DNA of 64,000 nt from Actinomycetospora corticicola (GCF_013409505.1 NZ_JACCBN010000001.1:992001-1056000); one strand, 5' to 3'. Positions 33,096 through 45,026 are shown, counted from the first letter of the stretch. Notes: generated by a model from the letters alone, not told the origin. Made by a program: numbers and translations.

Positions 33096-34370
33096 TCAGA
33101 GTGTCGCGTCCGGCTCCGGTGTGCTGTCGCCCGCACGGAGCCGGTCGAGCGCGATGGCCATTCGCAACAACGCCGACCCGCGCGCGTCGCCGGGGTGGGA
33201 GCCGGTGAGGTCGGCCACTCGTCGGAGGCGGTAGCGCACGGTGTTGGGGTGCACGTAGAGGGTCCGTGCGCACGCCTCCAGCACGCCGGCGTGGTCCAGG
33301 TAGGACTCGACGGTCTCGGTGAGGGCGCCCCCGGCCTCGCGCAGCGGGCGGGCGACCTCCTCGACGAGCGTGGTCACGGCCGTGCGGTCCCCGGCGAGCA
33401 CCCGCTCCGGGAGCAGGTCCTCGGCGTCGACGGGCCGGGGCGCGCCGGGCCACGCCGCCACCGCGCGGTGGCCGGCGAGCGCCCGCGCCGCCGACTCGTG
33501 GGCCTCCAGCAGGCCGCCCACGACGGGCCCGGCCACCACGGGGCCGGGGCCGAACGCGTCGGTGAGCGTGAGGACCGCCTTCGACTCCCCGCGCAATCCG
33601 CCCCCCCTATCGGCGTGCTCGGATGCATGATCGGGAGCTCGTTCCTCGTCCGCGGACATGATCATCAGCAGGTGGCGGCCGTGGGCGCCCAGCAGCACCG
33701 CGGCCCCGGCGCGGTAGGCGGCGCGGCGGACACCGTGCAGCGGGTCGGGACCGGAGGGGCGCCGGGGGTCGGGGTCGGTCGCGGGCGGGTTGCCGACCAG
33801 CACCCGTGCCCGGGCCGCCGGATCCCAGCCGAGGGCGGCGGCGCGGGAGAGGACCGCGCCCGCCGAGTCCCCGGGGTTGCTGTCGCCGCGCACCACGGCG
33901 TCGACGACGAGGGCCTCGAGGCGGGCGTCCCAGGCCCCGCGCGCCTCGGCGGCCGACGCGTAGACGGTGGCGGCGGCGAAGGCGACCTCGCGGCCGAAGC
34001 GCAGCACGGCGGCGACGAGGGTGGCCCGCTCGGTGCGGCTGCCGCCGAGGGCGGGGATGCGTTCCTCGAAGACCTCGGTGGCGATGCGGACGAGCTCGAC
34101 GGTCTGGCGGAGCGTCATCTGCCGCGCGAGGTCGGGCGGGGCGCTGCGGAAGGCCTCGGCGGTGAGGCGGGGCGTCGCGTCGGGATCGCGGAGCCAGGCG
34201 ACGAAGTTGGCGGCGCCGAGCTGGGTGACCATGAGGACCCCGGCCCGCTGGTCGGCGGTGAGGCGGTCGAACCAGGGGAGCCGGGCGGACATCTCCGCGA
34301 CACCGGCCCCGGCGATACCGCCGGTGGCGAGCTCCAGACGACGGAAGGTGTCCGCGGAGACCGGGGCCAT
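33096..34370 (-). CDS. fasR: PucR-type activator of the fab operon (FasR-like)
   Basis: Regulator of 424 residues. The C-terminal PucR helix-turn-helix (about 350-410) is textbook: VESYLDHAGVLEACARTLYVHPNTVRYRLRRVADLTGS. The middle part (about 150-290) corresponds to the GGDEF-like/CdaR region and the N-terminus to the RsbRD-like helical domain (LTADQRAGVLMVTQLGAANFVAWLRDP). In Streptomyces coelicolor a regulator of this architecture directly upstream of fabDHPF (FasR) activates the operon; gene order here is identical. An internal ADEERAPDHASEHADRGGG insertion interrupts the middle domain. An ATG start is used. Confidence 0.88.
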   Translation of the reverse strand: MAPVSADTFRRLELATGGIAGAGVAEMSARLPWFDRLTADQRAGVLMVTQLGAANFVAWLRDPDATPRLTAEAFRSAPPDLARQMTLRQTVELVRIATEVFEERIPALGGSRTERATLVAAVLRFGREVAFAAATVYASAAEARGAWDARLEALVVDAVVRGDSNPGDSAGAVLSRAAALGWDPAARARVLVGNPPATDPDPRRPSGPDPLHGVRRAAYRAGAAVLLGAHGRHLLMIMSADEERAPDHASEHADRGGGLRGESKAVLTLTDAFGPGPVVAGPVVGGLLEAHESAARALAGHRAVAAWPGAPRPVDAEDLLPERVLAGDRTAVTTLVEEVARPLREAGGALTETVESYLDHAGVLEACARTLYVHPNTVRYRLRRVADLTGSHPGDARGSALLRMAIALDRLRAGDSTPEPDATL

Positions 34371-34442
34371 CGGACCTCCCTCGTCGGAGCCGGGACCCGG
34401 AGCCGGAACTCGTAGCCGGGACTCCGGGGTGGAACGACGAAC

Positions 34443-34479
34443 GGGGCCCCGCCCGGCATCAGCTGCCGGACGGAGCCCC
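34443..34479 (-). terminator. terminator of cspA
   Basis: 16-nt arms GGGGCCCCGCCCGGCA and TGCCGGACGGAGCCCC with two mismatches and a 5-nt loop, 28 bp after the cspA stop. Confidence 0.8.
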
Positions 34480-34507
34480 GCTCGTGGTGAACGCGTGTAC
34501 GCGCTAC

Positions 34508-34711
34508 TTACAGCGGCGTGACCTGAACGGCCTGCAGGCCCTTCTGGCCCTGCTCGACGTCGAACGAGACGCGCTGCCCCTCGTCCAGGGTCCGGAACCC
34601 ACGAGACTGGATCGCCGAGTAGTGGACGAAGACGTCAGCGCCACCACCGTCGGGAGCGAGGAAGCCGAAGCCCTTCTCGCTGTTGAACCACTTGACGGTG
34701 CCTTCTGCCAT
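34508..34711 (-). CDS. cspA: cold-shock protein (CspA family)
   Basis: Single cold-shock domain of 67 residues. RNP-1 [10 protein letters not shown] is at 16-25 and RNP-2 VFVHYSAI at 30-37, together with [10 protein letters not shown] at the start. Binds single-stranded RNA/DNA and melts mRNA structure. The 213-bp gap to aceE provides a long leader, as is usual in this family, but no cold box was recognised. It has its own terminator, so it is likely monocistronic, lying between fasR and aceE. Confidence 0.96.
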   Translation of the reverse strand: MAEGTVKWFNSEKGFGFLAPDGGGADVFVHYSAIQSRGFRTLDEGQRVSFDVEQGQKGLQAVQVTPL

Positions 34712-34924
34712 TCCTGCTCCTCATACCGATGTCCCAGGGGCTTCTTCCTGCCCCCGGCCTTCAAGCCGCCGCCGGAGCGATGTACTCCAACCGCCGGACC
34801 CGCCGCTCGTCTCGTTGGCTACGAGGTGGGAGCGGGCGGTCGGCCACAGCCTAGCGGCACCCCCGGGGGAGGAATCCAGCCCCGAGCGCCGAAAAGTCAC
34901 CGCTCGGTCACGGGGACGGGGTGA

Positions 34925-37828
34925 TCACGCCACGCCGCTGTCCGACTCCTGCGGCCCGGCCGCCTGCGGGTCGTGGATCTGGTAGCGCGCCGCGGCGTCC
35001 CGCACCGTCGACTGGTCGACCTCCCCGCGCCGCGCGAGTGCGGCCAGCACGGCGACGACGACGTTCTCGGCGTCCACCCCGAAGTGCCGCCGGGTGGCGG
35101 GCCGGGTGTCGGAGAGCCCGAAGCCGTCGGTGCCGAGCGTCGTGTAGTCACCGGGCACCCAGGGGCGGATGAGGTCGGGCACGGCGCGCATCCAGTCCGA
35201 GACCGCGACGACGGGACCGGCCGCCTCCGCGAGCGCGGTGGTCACGTACGGCGTGCGGGCCTCGGCCTCGGGGTGGGCCTGGTTGTGCTGCTCGCAGGCC
35301 ACCCCGTCGCGGCGCAGCTCTCCGTAGGAGGTGGCCGACCACAGATCGGCCTGCACGCCCCACTCGCTCGCGAGCATCTCCTGGGCCCGCTGCGCCCACG
35401 TCATCGCGACGCCGGACGCGAGGATCTGGGCGCGCGGTCCCGGCCCGCCGGGGGCCTGGGCGTAGCGGTAGAGGCCGCGCAGCAGCCCGTCGACGTCGAC
35501 CCCGTCGGGCTCGGCCGGCTGCCGGTAGGGCTCGTTGTAGACGGTCAGGTAGTACAGGACGTTCGGGTCGCGGCGGGTCGACGCCGCGGCCTCGTGGTCC
35601 GGCTCCGCGGGCGGGGACTCCTGGTCGTCCTGGCCGTACATCCGCTCCAGGCCGTCGCGGACGATGTGCCCGATCTCGAACGCGAACGCCGGGTCGTAGG
35701 CCACGACGGCGGGGTTGGTCGCCGCGAGCAGGTGCGAGTGCCCGTCGTTGTGCTGCAGGCCCTCGCCGACCAGCGTGGTCCGACCCGCCGTCGCGCCGAG
35801 CAGGAAGCCGCGCGCCATCTGGTCCGCCGCGGCCCAGATACCGTCGCCGGTGCGCTGGAACCCGAACATCGAGTAGAAGATGTAGATCGGGATCATCGGC
35901 TCGCCGTGCGTCGAGTAGGACGTGCCGACCGCGGTGAACGAGGCGACCGAGCCGGCCTCGTTGATGCCCTCGTGGAGCAGCTGCCCGGTCTCGGACTCGC
36001 GGTAGGCGAGCAGCTGGTCGGCGTCGACCGAGGTGTAGAGCTGGCCCAGCGGGTTGTAGATCTTCAGGTTGGAGAAGAACGAGTCCATCCCGAAGGTGCG
36101 GGCCTCGTCCGGGATGATCGGGACGACCCGCTTGCCGATGCCCTCGTCGCGGGTCAGCTCCTTGACCAGCCGGACGAACGCCATCGTCGTGGCGATCTCC
36201 TGCTTGCCCGAGCCGCGCTTGACGACGTCGTAGGCCTTGTCGCCGGGCAGCACCAGCGGCTTGTTCCGCAGGCGGCGCTCGGGGGAGGGGCCGCCGAGCT
36301 GGCGGCGGCGCTCGAGCATGTACTGGATCTCGGGCGCCTCCTTGCCCGGGTGGTAGTACGGCGGCAGGTAGGGGTCGCGCTCGAGCTCGGCGTCGCTGAT
36401 GGGCACGCGGACCTCGTCGCGGAAGGTCTTGAGGTCCTGCAGCGTCAGCTTCTTCATCTGGTGGGTCGCGTTGCGGCCCTCGAACGTCGGGCCGAGCGTG
36501 TAGCCCTTGATCGACTTGGCGAGGATGACCGTCGGGCGTCCCTCGTGCTCCAGCGCGGCCTGGTAGGCGGCGTAGACCTTGCGGTAGTCGTGCGCGCCGC
36601 GCTTGAGGTTCCAGACGTCGTCGTCGGAGAGGTCCTTGACGAGTTCCTTCGTGCGCGGGTCGCGCCCGAAGAAGTGCTCGCGGACGTAGGCGCCGTCGTT
36701 GGCCTTGTAGGTCTGGAAGTCGCCGTCCGGCGTGGTGTTCATGAGGTTGATCAGGGCGCCGTCGCGGTCGGCGTGCAGCAGCCGGTCCCACTCGCGGCCC
36801 CAGATCACCTTGACGACGTTCCAGCCCGCGCCGCGGAAGAACGACTCGAGCTCCTGGATGACCTTGCCGTTGCCGTGCACCGGCCCGTCGAGGCGCTGCA
36901 GGTTGCAGTTGACGACGAAGGTGAGGTTGTCCAGGCCCTCGGCGCCGGCGACGTGGATGGCGCCGCGCGACTCCGGCTCGTCCATCTCGCCGTCGCCGAG
37001 GAACGCCCAGGTGTGCTGCTGGGAGGTGTCCTTCAGGCCGCGGTTGTGCAGGTACTTGTCGAAGCGGGCCTGGAAGATCGCGTTGATCGGGCCGAGGCCC
37101 ATCGACACCGTCGGGTGCTCCCAGAACCACGGCATGAGCCGGGGGTGCGGGTACGACGGCAGGCCGCCGCCCGGCCCGGCGTGCGAGAGCTCCTGGCGGA
37201 ACCCGTCGAGGTGCTCGGCGCCGAGGCGCCCCTCGAGGAAGGCGCGGGCGTAGATGCCGGGGGAGGCGTGCCCCTGGATGTAGACGTGGTCGCCGCCGCC
37301 CGGGTGGTCCTTGCCGCGGAAGAACCAGTTGAAGCCGACCTCGTAGAGCGAGGCGGCCGAGGCGTAGGTGGAGATGTGCCCGCCGACCCCGACGCCCGGG
37401 CGCTGTGCGCGGTGCACCATCGCGGCGGCGTTCCAGCGGATCCAGGCGCGGTAGCGGCGCTCGGTCTCCTCGTCGCCCGGGAACCACGGCTCCTGGTCGG
37501 TGGGGATGGTGTTGACGTAGTCGGTGGAGAACAGCGACGGCACGGCCACGCGGCGTTCGCGGGCGCGCTGCAGCAACTGCAGGATCAGGAAGCGTGCCCG
37601 CTGCTGGCCGGCCGAGTCGAGCACGCCGTCGAACGACTCGATCCACTCGGCGGTCTCGTCCGGGTCGATGTCGGGCAGGTGCGTGGAGAGCCCGTCCCGG
37701 ATGACGTGCACGCGGTTGTCGTTACGGGAGTCGTTCTGCGCTGACAACTGCTGCCACTCCTCGTGCTCGTGGGCCCGCCGGTCGGGTGTGACGCGGACGA
37801 TCGGAACCGATTCTGCCCGCGAGTTCAC
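34925..37828 (-). CDS. aceE: pyruvate dehydrogenase E1 component, homodimeric
   Basis: ThDP-dependent enzyme of 967 residues that decarboxylates pyruvate and acetylates the lipoyl domain of E2. The ThDP motif begins [13 protein letters not shown] near residue 275 and ends [22 protein letters not shown]. The N-terminal [27 protein letters not shown] segment is the conserved AceE start, and [26 protein letters not shown] lies in the middle domain. Actinobacteria encode this E1 type apart from E2/E3, as here. GTG at 37828 with GGAGGGG upstream. Divergent from the DUF3052 gene across 230 bp holding a perfect palindrome. Supplies acetyl-CoA to the adjacent fatty-acid operon. Confidence 0.96.
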   Translation of the reverse strand: MNSRAESVPIVRVTPDRRAHEHEEWQQLSAQNDSRNDNRVHVIRDGLSTHLPDIDPDETAEWIESFDGVLDSAGQQRARFLILQLLQRARERRVAVPSLFSTDYVNTIPTDQEPWFPGDEETERRYRAWIRWNAAAMVHRAQRPGVGVGGHISTYASAASLYEVGFNWFFRGKDHPGGGDHVYIQGHASPGIYARAFLEGRLGAEHLDGFRQELSHAGPGGGLPSYPHPRLMPWFWEHPTVSMGLGPINAIFQARFDKYLHNRGLKDTSQQHTWAFLGDGEMDEPESRGAIHVAGAEGLDNLTFVVNCNLQRLDGPVHGNGKVIQELESFFRGAGWNVVKVIWGREWDRLLHADRDGALINLMNTTPDGDFQTYKANDGAYVREHFFGRDPRTKELVKDLSDDDVWNLKRGAHDYRKVYAAYQAALEHEGRPTVILAKSIKGYTLGPTFEGRNATHQMKKLTLQDLKTFRDEVRVPISDAELERDPYLPPYYHPGKEAPEIQYMLERRRQLGGPSPERRLRNKPLVLPGDKAYDVVKRGSGKQEIATTMAFVRLVKELTRDEGIGKRVVPIIPDEARTFGMDSFFSNLKIYNPLGQLYTSVDADQLLAYRESETGQLLHEGINEAGSVASFTAVGTSYSTHGEPMIPIYIFYSMFGFQRTGDGIWAAADQMARGFLLGATAGRTTLVGEGLQHNDGHSHLLAATNPAVVAYDPAFAFEIGHIVRDGLERMYGQDDQESPPAEPDHEAAASTRRDPNVLYYLTVYNEPYRQPAEPDGVDVDGLLRGLYRYAQAPGGPGPRAQILASGVAMTWAQRAQEMLASEWGVQADLWSATSYGELRRDGVACEQHNQAHPEAEARTPYVTTALAEAAGPVVAVSDWMRAVPDLIRPWVPGDYTTLGTDGFGLSDTRPATRRHFGVDAENVVVAVLAALARRGEVDQSTVRDAAARYQIHDPQAAGPQESDSGVA

Positions 37829-37907
37829 CGTCGGGCCCCTCCATGGTCACCCCGTGTCGCCGGAACGTCATCTCTACCGACGGGTAGCCCGCACGCGTCG
37901 AGTAACG

Positions 37908-37926
37908 CGACGACGTGACGTCGTCG
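37908..37926. promoter_or_regulatory. perfect palindrome in the aceE-DUF3052 divergent promoter
   Basis: CGACGACGT-G-ACGTCGTCG (9-1-9), 80 bp upstream of aceE. Symmetry and position suggest an operator; the binding protein is unknown. Confidence 0.4.
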
Positions 37927-37983
37927 ACACCCCCGGCCGCGTGGCTGGTTGCGTACCGAACCCCGGCCGTGTTCGCTGTGCGT

Positions 37984-38008
37984 CACGACGCCCCGGCGGG
38001 GTGTCGTG
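37984..38008 (+). promoter_or_regulatory. leader hairpin upstream of the DUF3052 gene
   Basis: Arms CACGACGCCCCG and CGGGGTGTCGTG (11/12, plus one G-T pair) with a minimal loop, 50 bp before the start codon. Function unknown. Confidence 0.35.
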
Positions 38009-38058
38009 GGAGGCGGACCCGTCGAGGTCCGCCCGGACACGGAGGAGGGACGGGAGAC

Positions 38059-38502
38059 GTGGTCGCGGCCGCGGGGGACTCCGACGGCAGCCGGAGTGAT
38101 CTGGCCAGCAAGCTCGGGGTCGAGCCGGGGATGATCGTCCAGGAAGTGGGCTGGGGCTCCGACGTCGACGACGACGTCCGGTCCGCGATCGAGGAACGCT
38201 GCGGCGAAGATCTCCTCGACGAGGACGCGCAGGAGGTCGTCGACGTGGTGCTCATGTGGTGGCGGGACGACGACGGTGACCTCGTCGACGCCCTCATGGA
38301 CGCCCGCTCGCCCCTCGCCGACAACGGCGTGGTCTGGGTCCTCACGCCCAAGACCGGCCACGAGGGTCACGTGGAGCCCTCCGAGATCGCCGAGGCCGCG
38401 CCGACGGCGGGGCTCTCGCAGACCTCCAACGTCAACATCTCCGACGGTTGGGTCGGCACCCGGCTCGTGGCTCCGAAGTCGGGGAGCAAGGGACGGCGCT
38501 GA
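38059..38502 (+). CDS. DUF3052 family protein
   Basis: Acidic conserved actinobacterial protein of 147 residues without known activity. Recognised by LASKLGVEPGMIVQEVGWGSDVDDDVRSAIEE, VVDVVLMWWRDDDGDLVDALMD and the GHVEPSEIAEAAPTAGLSQTS stretch. A GTG start at 38059 is chosen because family similarity begins there and GGAGGAGGG precedes it. In Streptomyces a homologue also lies beside aceE and ahpE (recollection), so the cluster aceE-DUF3052-ahpE is conserved. The gene ends 58 bp before ahpE in the same direction. Confidence 0.85.
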   Translation: MVAAAGDSDGSRSDLASKLGVEPGMIVQEVGWGSDVDDDVRSAIEERCGEDLLDEDAQEVVDVVLMWWRDDDGDLVDALMDARSPLADNGVVWVLTPKTGHEGHVEPSEIAEAAPTAGLSQTSNVNISDGWVGTRLVAPKSGSKGRR

Positions 38503-38560
38503 GGTCGATAGGGTGGCCGGTGCACCAGCCGGACCACCCTCACGAGGAGACGCACGCGCC

Positions 38561-39031
38561 ATGACGGTCGAGGTCGGATCTCAGGCCCCCGAGTTCACGC
38601 TCCCGAACCAGGACCGCGAGGAGGTCTCGCTCGCGGACTTCCGCGGCAAGAAGGCCGTGCTCCTGGTGTTCTACCCGTTCGCCTTCTCCGGGATCTGCAC
38701 CGGGGAGTTCTGCGAGGCCCGGGACGACCTGGCCGCCTACGTGAACGACGACGTGCAGCTCATCGGGGTGTCCTGCGACCCGGCCCCGACCCTGAAGGCG
38801 TGGGCCGACCAGGAGCGCTACAGCTTCCCGCTGCTCTCGGACTTCTGGCCGCACGGCGCCGTCGGCGCGAGCTACGGCGTGTTCTCCGCCGACCTCGGGT
38901 TCTCCTTCCGCGGCACGTTCCTGATCGACCGCGACGGCGTCGTCCGCTTCGCCGAGCAGAACGGTCCGGGCGAGGCGCGCGACCAGCAGGGCTGGAAGAA
39001 CGCGATCGAGGAGCTCAAGGCCTCCGCCTAG
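38561..39031 (+). CDS. ahpE: AhpE-type peroxiredoxin
   Basis: Thiol peroxidase of 156 residues reducing H2O2 and organic peroxides. The active-site motif PFAFSGIC places the peroxidatic Cys at 46; a second Cys at 51 (CTGEFC) is absent from the strict 1-Cys mycobacterial AhpE and could resolve the sulfenic acid. Other marks are the GSQAPEFTLPNQD start, Arg in RGTFLIDRDGVVRF and the VSCDP loop. ATG at 38561 with GAGGAGA upstream. Likely co-transcribed with the DUF3052 gene and terminated by the strong hairpin at 39050-39082. Confidence 0.93.
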   Translation: MTVEVGSQAPEFTLPNQDREEVSLADFRGKKAVLLVFYPFAFSGICTGEFCEARDDLAAYVNDDVQLIGVSCDPAPTLKAWADQERYSFPLLSDFWPHGAVGASYGVFSADLGFSFRGTFLIDRDGVVRFAEQNGPGEARDQQGWKNAIEELKASA

Positions 39032-39049
39032 GAATTCCCCGTTCCCGAC

Positions 39050-39082
39050 GACGGGCCCCGGGTAGCGTTCCCGGGGCCCGTC
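39050..39082 (+). terminator. terminator of ahpE
   Basis: Perfect 13-bp arms GACGGGCCCCGGG and CCCGGGGCCCGTC with a 7-nt loop. It ends only 3 nt before the tRNA gene, so the tRNA either uses a promoter overlapping this hairpin or is processed from read-through. Confidence 0.85.
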
Positions 39083-39085
39083 GAG

Positions 39086-39157
39086 GGGCGCATAGCTCAG
39101 CGGTAGAGCGCCGGCCTTACAAGCCGTCGGTCGCAGGTTCGAATCCTGCTGCGCCCA
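39086..39157 (+). tRNA. tRNA-Val (anticodon UAC)
   Basis: Cloverleaf of 72 nt: acceptor GGGCGCA/TGCGCCC, D stem GCTC/GAGC, anticodon stem CCGGC/GCCGT with a C-T mismatch at its outer pair (27-43), loop CTTACAA with anticodon TAC, T stem GCAGG/CCTGC with TTCGAAT loop, discriminator A. The CCA end is not fully encoded (ACCC follows). Decodes GUA/GUG valine codons. Confidence 0.95.
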
Positions 39158-39321
39158 CCCCTCCGGCGGGGACGCCCGACCCGGGTCCGACCGCTCGCCG
39201 CGAGAATCACGTGGGGCAGGTTGTGGGGCCCGCCGGGATGCCTGGTGTGCACCTCGGCGCGTTCGGCCAGCGGCAACCCGCGGGTGGAACACCGACGGCC
39301 CCGTCGGGCACGGTGGGTCCC

Positions 39322-40055
39322 GTGTACCGCGTCGTCCTCCTGCGCCATGGCGAGACCCACGGCTACCTCGGCGACCTCGGGCTGACCGAGCTCGGGGAGT
39401 CCCAGGCCCGCGACCGGGGCCGACAGCTCGCGAAGGAACTCGCGACGACGGCACCGCCGGGCACCCGGGTGCGCTTCCCGCACGCACCGACCGCGCGGGG
39501 GACGGCGACGGCGGTGACGCTGCGCGCGACCGTCGTCGAGGCGCTCCCCGAGGGGCACGGCCTCGAGCTCGGCGAGCTGGAGCCGGACACGCACTTCGAC
39601 AGCCTGCAGTTCTTCCACGACGGCGAGGCGCGCGAGTCCTCGGGGGTCGCGAAGGACCGCCGCGCGCTCGACCCGGGCAGCGGCGCCGACCCGGACTGGG
39701 CGCTGGAGTTCGACCGCTTCGACTCGAACTACGGCGAGCTCGCCAGGACCGGCGGACCCATCGACCGATGGCTGACCTCGACCACGCTGCGCTTCGAGCC
39801 GCCGCAGATCGCGGTGTACCGGCTGTGGGCCGGGGTCACCGCGCTCGCAGCGAAGCACGAGATCGCCCTGGTCAGCACCCACTCCGGTCCGATGCGGGCG
39901 TTCGTCGCCGCGGCGATCGGCCGTGACCCGGGCGAGCCGGAGAACCTCGAGCCGGTCGAGGTCACCGTCGACGGTCGCCTCGCGGAGGTCGTGTTCCGCG
40001 AGCACCGGGTGGTCGTCGAGGTCCCCGACCGGCTCCCGCCGTGGATCGCCCCCGG

Positions 40056-40080
<25 letters not shown>
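39322..40080 (+). CDS. histidine phosphatase superfamily protein
   Basis: Phosphoglycerate-mutase-like protein of 252 residues. The phospho-His motif LLRHGETHG is at 6-14 and the second His is in LVSTHSGPMRAF near 193. Unlike cofactor-dependent mutases it carries an unusual middle region (FDRFDSNYGELARTGGPIDRWLTSTT). A phosphatase is more likely than a glycolytic mutase. The GTG start at 39322 precedes the domain directly; GTG 9 nt upstream is an alternative. Its 3' end overlaps the convergent UvrA-like gene by 25 bp. Substrate unknown. Confidence 0.8.
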
Positions 40081-42431
<2,351 letters not shown>

Positions 42432-42580
42432 CTCGTCTCCTCGCTCGCGGACCGTGCATCCCCTCGACCCGGTCCGTCCCCGGAACGTGACGCGAGGCTA
42501 GCGAGGACCCCCGACACCCACGTCCGGACCGGACACCGCGCGTAGGGTCTGTGGACGTGCCACGCGTCGGGACGACCTGA

Positions 42581-43765
42581 GTGCTCCGAGGTCGGCTCCC
42601 CGCCTTCGTCGCCGCGTCCGTCTCCCTGGTCGCGGTCTGCGGCGCGGCGGGCGTCCCCGCGCCGCTCTACGTGGTCTACGAGCAGACCTACGGGCTCCCG
42701 CCGGTCGCGCTCACCGGGGCCTTCGCGATCTACATCGTCCCGCTGCTGGTCGCGCTCCTGTGCTGCGGCAGCCTGTCCGACCACGTGGGACGCAAGCGGG
42801 TCGCAGTCCCGGCGATCCTGACGGGGGCCCTGGCCTGCCTGGTGCTCACCACGGTGGACGCGGCGGCCCCGCTGATCCTCGGCCGGGCGATCCAGGGGCT
42901 CTCGGTGGGCCTCGCGCTGTCCGCGCTCGGCGCCTTCGTCGTCGACCTCGTGCCCCCGTCGCGCCCCGGCCTCGCGGGCGCGGTGACCAGCGGGGCCCCG
43001 CCCGGCGGCATCGCGCTCGGGGCCCTCGCATCGGGCGCCGCGGTCCAGCTCGCGCCCCGGACGGCGCCGGTCGGGTCGTTCCTGGGCACGGCCGCGGTGC
43101 TCGTGGCGGCCGCGGTGACCGTCGCGCTCCTGCCGGAGACGGTCACACGGGGCCCGGGCGCCCTCCGGTCCCTGCGTCCGGTGGTGCACATCCCGCGCAG
43201 TGCGCGGCCGGTGTTCCCCGCGGTGTGCCTGCTGGTGGCGGCCACCTACGTCCTGGGTGGCTTCACCCAGGCCCTCGCCCCGTCCCTGGCCGTGACGGTG
43301 CTGGGGCGCGAGGACCTGTTCAGCGGTGCCCTCGCGGTGGCGGTCTACCACCTCGCCGGCCCGACGGCGGGTCTGGCGGCCAACCGCCTGCGCGCCACCC
43401 ACGCGCTGGTCGGCGGGGCCGCCGTCCTGGCCGCGGGCACCGCGGGCTTCGTGGCGGCGATCGCGATCGGGAGCTTCGGGGCCTATCTCGCCGCGGCCGT
43501 CGTCGCCGGGGCCGGGTTCGGGGTCGCCTTCGCGGGCGCCATGCGGGTGCTGCTCGACCGGAGCCCCGCGGGCGCCCACGCCGGGACCCTCTCGGCCATC
43601 TACCTGTTCTGCTACCTCGCGGCCGCGGTCTCGAGCCTGCTCGCCGGGGTGGCGGTGGGGATCTGGGGGCTCGCCGCGGTCGCGTCCGTGCTCTGCGGCG
43701 TGGTCGTCGTGCTGGTGGCGACCGGGACCGCCGGGTCGGTCCTGCGGATGCGTCCCGCGACCTGA
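42581..43765 (+). CDS. MFS transporter
   Basis: Twelve-helix major facilitator of 394 residues. The family loop GSLSDHVGRKRVAVPA (about 63-78) follows helix 2, and the start CGAAGVPAPLYVVYEQTYGLPP is typical of a sugar/drug antiporter subgroup. The helix-5 region PGLAGAVTSGAPPGGIALGAL fits motif C of antiporters, hinting at drug/H+ antiport. GTG start at 42581. Followed after 49 bp by a methyltransferase in the same orientation and divergent from the short UvrA paralogue; together they could form a drug-tolerance island (inference). Confidence 0.8.
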   Translation: MLRGRLPAFVAASVSLVAVCGAAGVPAPLYVVYEQTYGLPPVALTGAFAIYIVPLLVALLCCGSLSDHVGRKRVAVPAILTGALACLVLTTVDAAAPLILGRAIQGLSVGLALSALGAFVVDLVPPSRPGLAGAVTSGAPPGGIALGALASGAAVQLAPRTAPVGSFLGTAAVLVAAAVTVALLPETVTRGPGALRSLRPVVHIPRSARPVFPAVCLLVAATYVLGGFTQALAPSLAVTVLGREDLFSGALAVAVYHLAGPTAGLAANRLRATHALVGGAAVLAAGTAGFVAAIAIGSFGAYLAAAVVAGAGFGVAFAGAMRVLLDRSPAGAHAGTLSAIYLFCYLAAAVSSLLAGVAVGIWGLAAVASVLCGVVVVLVATGTAGSVLRMRPAT

Positions 43766-43780
43766 CCCTGATCGGGGTCA
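43763..43780 (+). terminator. weak hairpin at the MFS stop codon
   Basis: TGACCC-TGATCG-GGGTCA, 6-bp perfect arms that include the TGA stop. Short; may only attenuate. Confidence 0.3.
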
Positions 43781-43814
43781 CCACGGGACCGCCCGACCTG
43801 CCACCCTCCGTCGG

Positions 43815-44582
43815 ATGACCGACCAGATCGCCGACCACTACGGCCGGCTCGCGGCGACCTACGACGACCACTGGGCCTACGACCCGGAGTACGTCCGGGC
43901 CTTCACCCGGGCCATGTCCGGGGCCCTGCGGCTCCACCCGGGGGACGCGATCGTCGACGTCGGGTGCGGGACCGGCCTGTACACCCGTCAGCTCGCCGAC
44001 GACGTGGCCCCGCTGCGCCCGATCGTCTGTGTCGACCCGAGCGCGGCGATGCTGGATCGGATCCCGGCGTCACCGTCGCTGCGGCCGGTGCTGGCGAGCG
44101 CCGAGGACGTCGCGACCGGCCGGGTGTCGCTGCCCGTGCCGGGGCCGGTGGACGCCGTGCTGGTCAAGGAGGCGATCCACCACGTCTCCGACCGCGCGGC
44201 GACCCTGCGAGGTCTGGCCGGGCTGCTCTCCGACCACGGCCGGCTCCTGGTGGTGATGCTGCCGACGACCATCCCGCACCCGCTCTTCGCCGCGGCCCAC
44301 GAGCGTTTCGAGCAGCTCCAGCCCGACCCCACGGAGATCCGGGAGGCCCTCGTCGCGGCGGGCCTGCGCACGTCGCTGACCCACCGCACCTTCCATGTCG
44401 CGATCGACCGCGAGCGGTACGTGCGCATGCTCGAGTCGCGCTACATGTCGGTGCTCGGCGAGTTCTCCGAGGACGAGCTGGCCGAGGGCATCGCCCAGTT
44501 CCGCCACGCCTACCGCGAGGACCCGGTGCTGCGCTTCGACGACCACTTCGTCTTCCTGCGGGGCTCGGTCCCGCCGGCCTGA
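43815..44582 (+). CDS. SAM-dependent class I methyltransferase
   Basis: Protein of 255 residues. Motif I IVDVGCGTGLYTRQLA (46-61) binds SAM; ICVDPSAAMLDRI is motif Post-I; the AVLVKEAIHHVSD and LLSDHGRLLVVMLP strands complete the Rossmann core. The N-terminus DHYGRLAATYDDHWAYDPEYV is the usual UbiE/Methyltransf_11 lead. The C-terminal region (YVRMLESRYMSVLGEFSEDEL) resembles arsenite/small-molecule methyltransferases without their Cys set. ATG at 43815. Acceptor unknown. Followed by a short palindrome and the formamidase pair. Confidence 0.8.
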   Translation: MTDQIADHYGRLAATYDDHWAYDPEYVRAFTRAMSGALRLHPGDAIVDVGCGTGLYTRQLADDVAPLRPIVCVDPSAAMLDRIPASPSLRPVLASAEDVATGRVSLPVPGPVDAVLVKEAIHHVSDRAATLRGLAGLLSDHGRLLVVMLPTTIPHPLFAAAHERFEQLQPDPTEIREALVAAGLRTSLTHRTFHVAIDRERYVRMLESRYMSVLGEFSEDELAEGIAQFRHAYREDPVLRFDDHFVFLRGSVPPA

Positions 44583-44595
44583 GCGCGCCCGTAAC

Positions 44596-44615
44596 ACCGC
44601 TGTCTCGACAGCGGT
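44596..44615. promoter_or_regulatory. inverted repeat upstream of the formamidase genes
   Basis: Perfect 8-bp arms ACCGCTGT and ACAGCGGT around CTCG, preceded by GTAAC, a half-site like that of the nitrogen regulator GlnR. It lies 77 bp before the FmdB-like gene. Could be operator or terminator of the preceding gene. Confidence 0.4.
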
Positions 44616-44691
44616 CACGCCGACTGGCAGGTTCGGCGGAGAGATCAGCTCCTGCGCATGGATGCCGGTCGCGACCGACGGGAGCGAGACG

Positions 44692-44976
44692 ATGCCCCTG
44701 TACGCCTACCGCTGCGGGACGGACGGCGCGCTCGAGGTGATGGCCCCGATGGGCAGCGCGCCGGCGACGACCGCGTGCCCGGCCTGCGGGGCCGAGGCGG
44801 TCCGCGTCATGACGGCACCGCGCCTCGGAGGCACCCGACGGGCCGAGCGGGCCGCGATCGACCGGGCCGAGGCATCCCGCACCGAGCCCACGGTGGTCTC
44901 GTCGCCCCCGCCGCGTCCACGGACGGCACCGGCGCCCCGGCTCGACCCGCGGACCGCGGCCCTGCCCCGGCCCTGA
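44692..44976 (+). CDS. FmdB-like zinc-ribbon protein
   Basis: Protein of 94 residues with the FmdB start MPLYAYRC. The second knuckle is complete (CPACG at about 29-33) but the first has only one Cys (RCGTDGA), so the ribbon is half degenerate. The remainder is a Pro/Arg-rich tail. FmdB-like genes sit beside amidases and formamidases, and regulation or maturation roles have been proposed. ATG at 44692 with GGGAGCGAG upstream. It precedes fmdA by 50 bp and is surely in the same operon. Confidence 0.8.
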   Translation: MPLYAYRCGTDGALEVMAPMGSAPATTACPACGAEAVRVMTAPRLGGTRRAERAAIDRAEASRTEPTVVSSPPPRPRTAPAPRLDPRTAALPRP

Positions 44977-45026
44977 GCGGTCACCCCCGAAGCCCCCGCA
45001 CGACCCCGCACCGAGGGAGAGACCCG

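Noticed and set aside
39086-39157. tRNA pseudogene because of the outer mismatch in the anticodon stem.
   Set aside because: All other stems and the T-loop are intact and a single C-T mismatch at pair 27-43 is tolerated in functional tRNAs.
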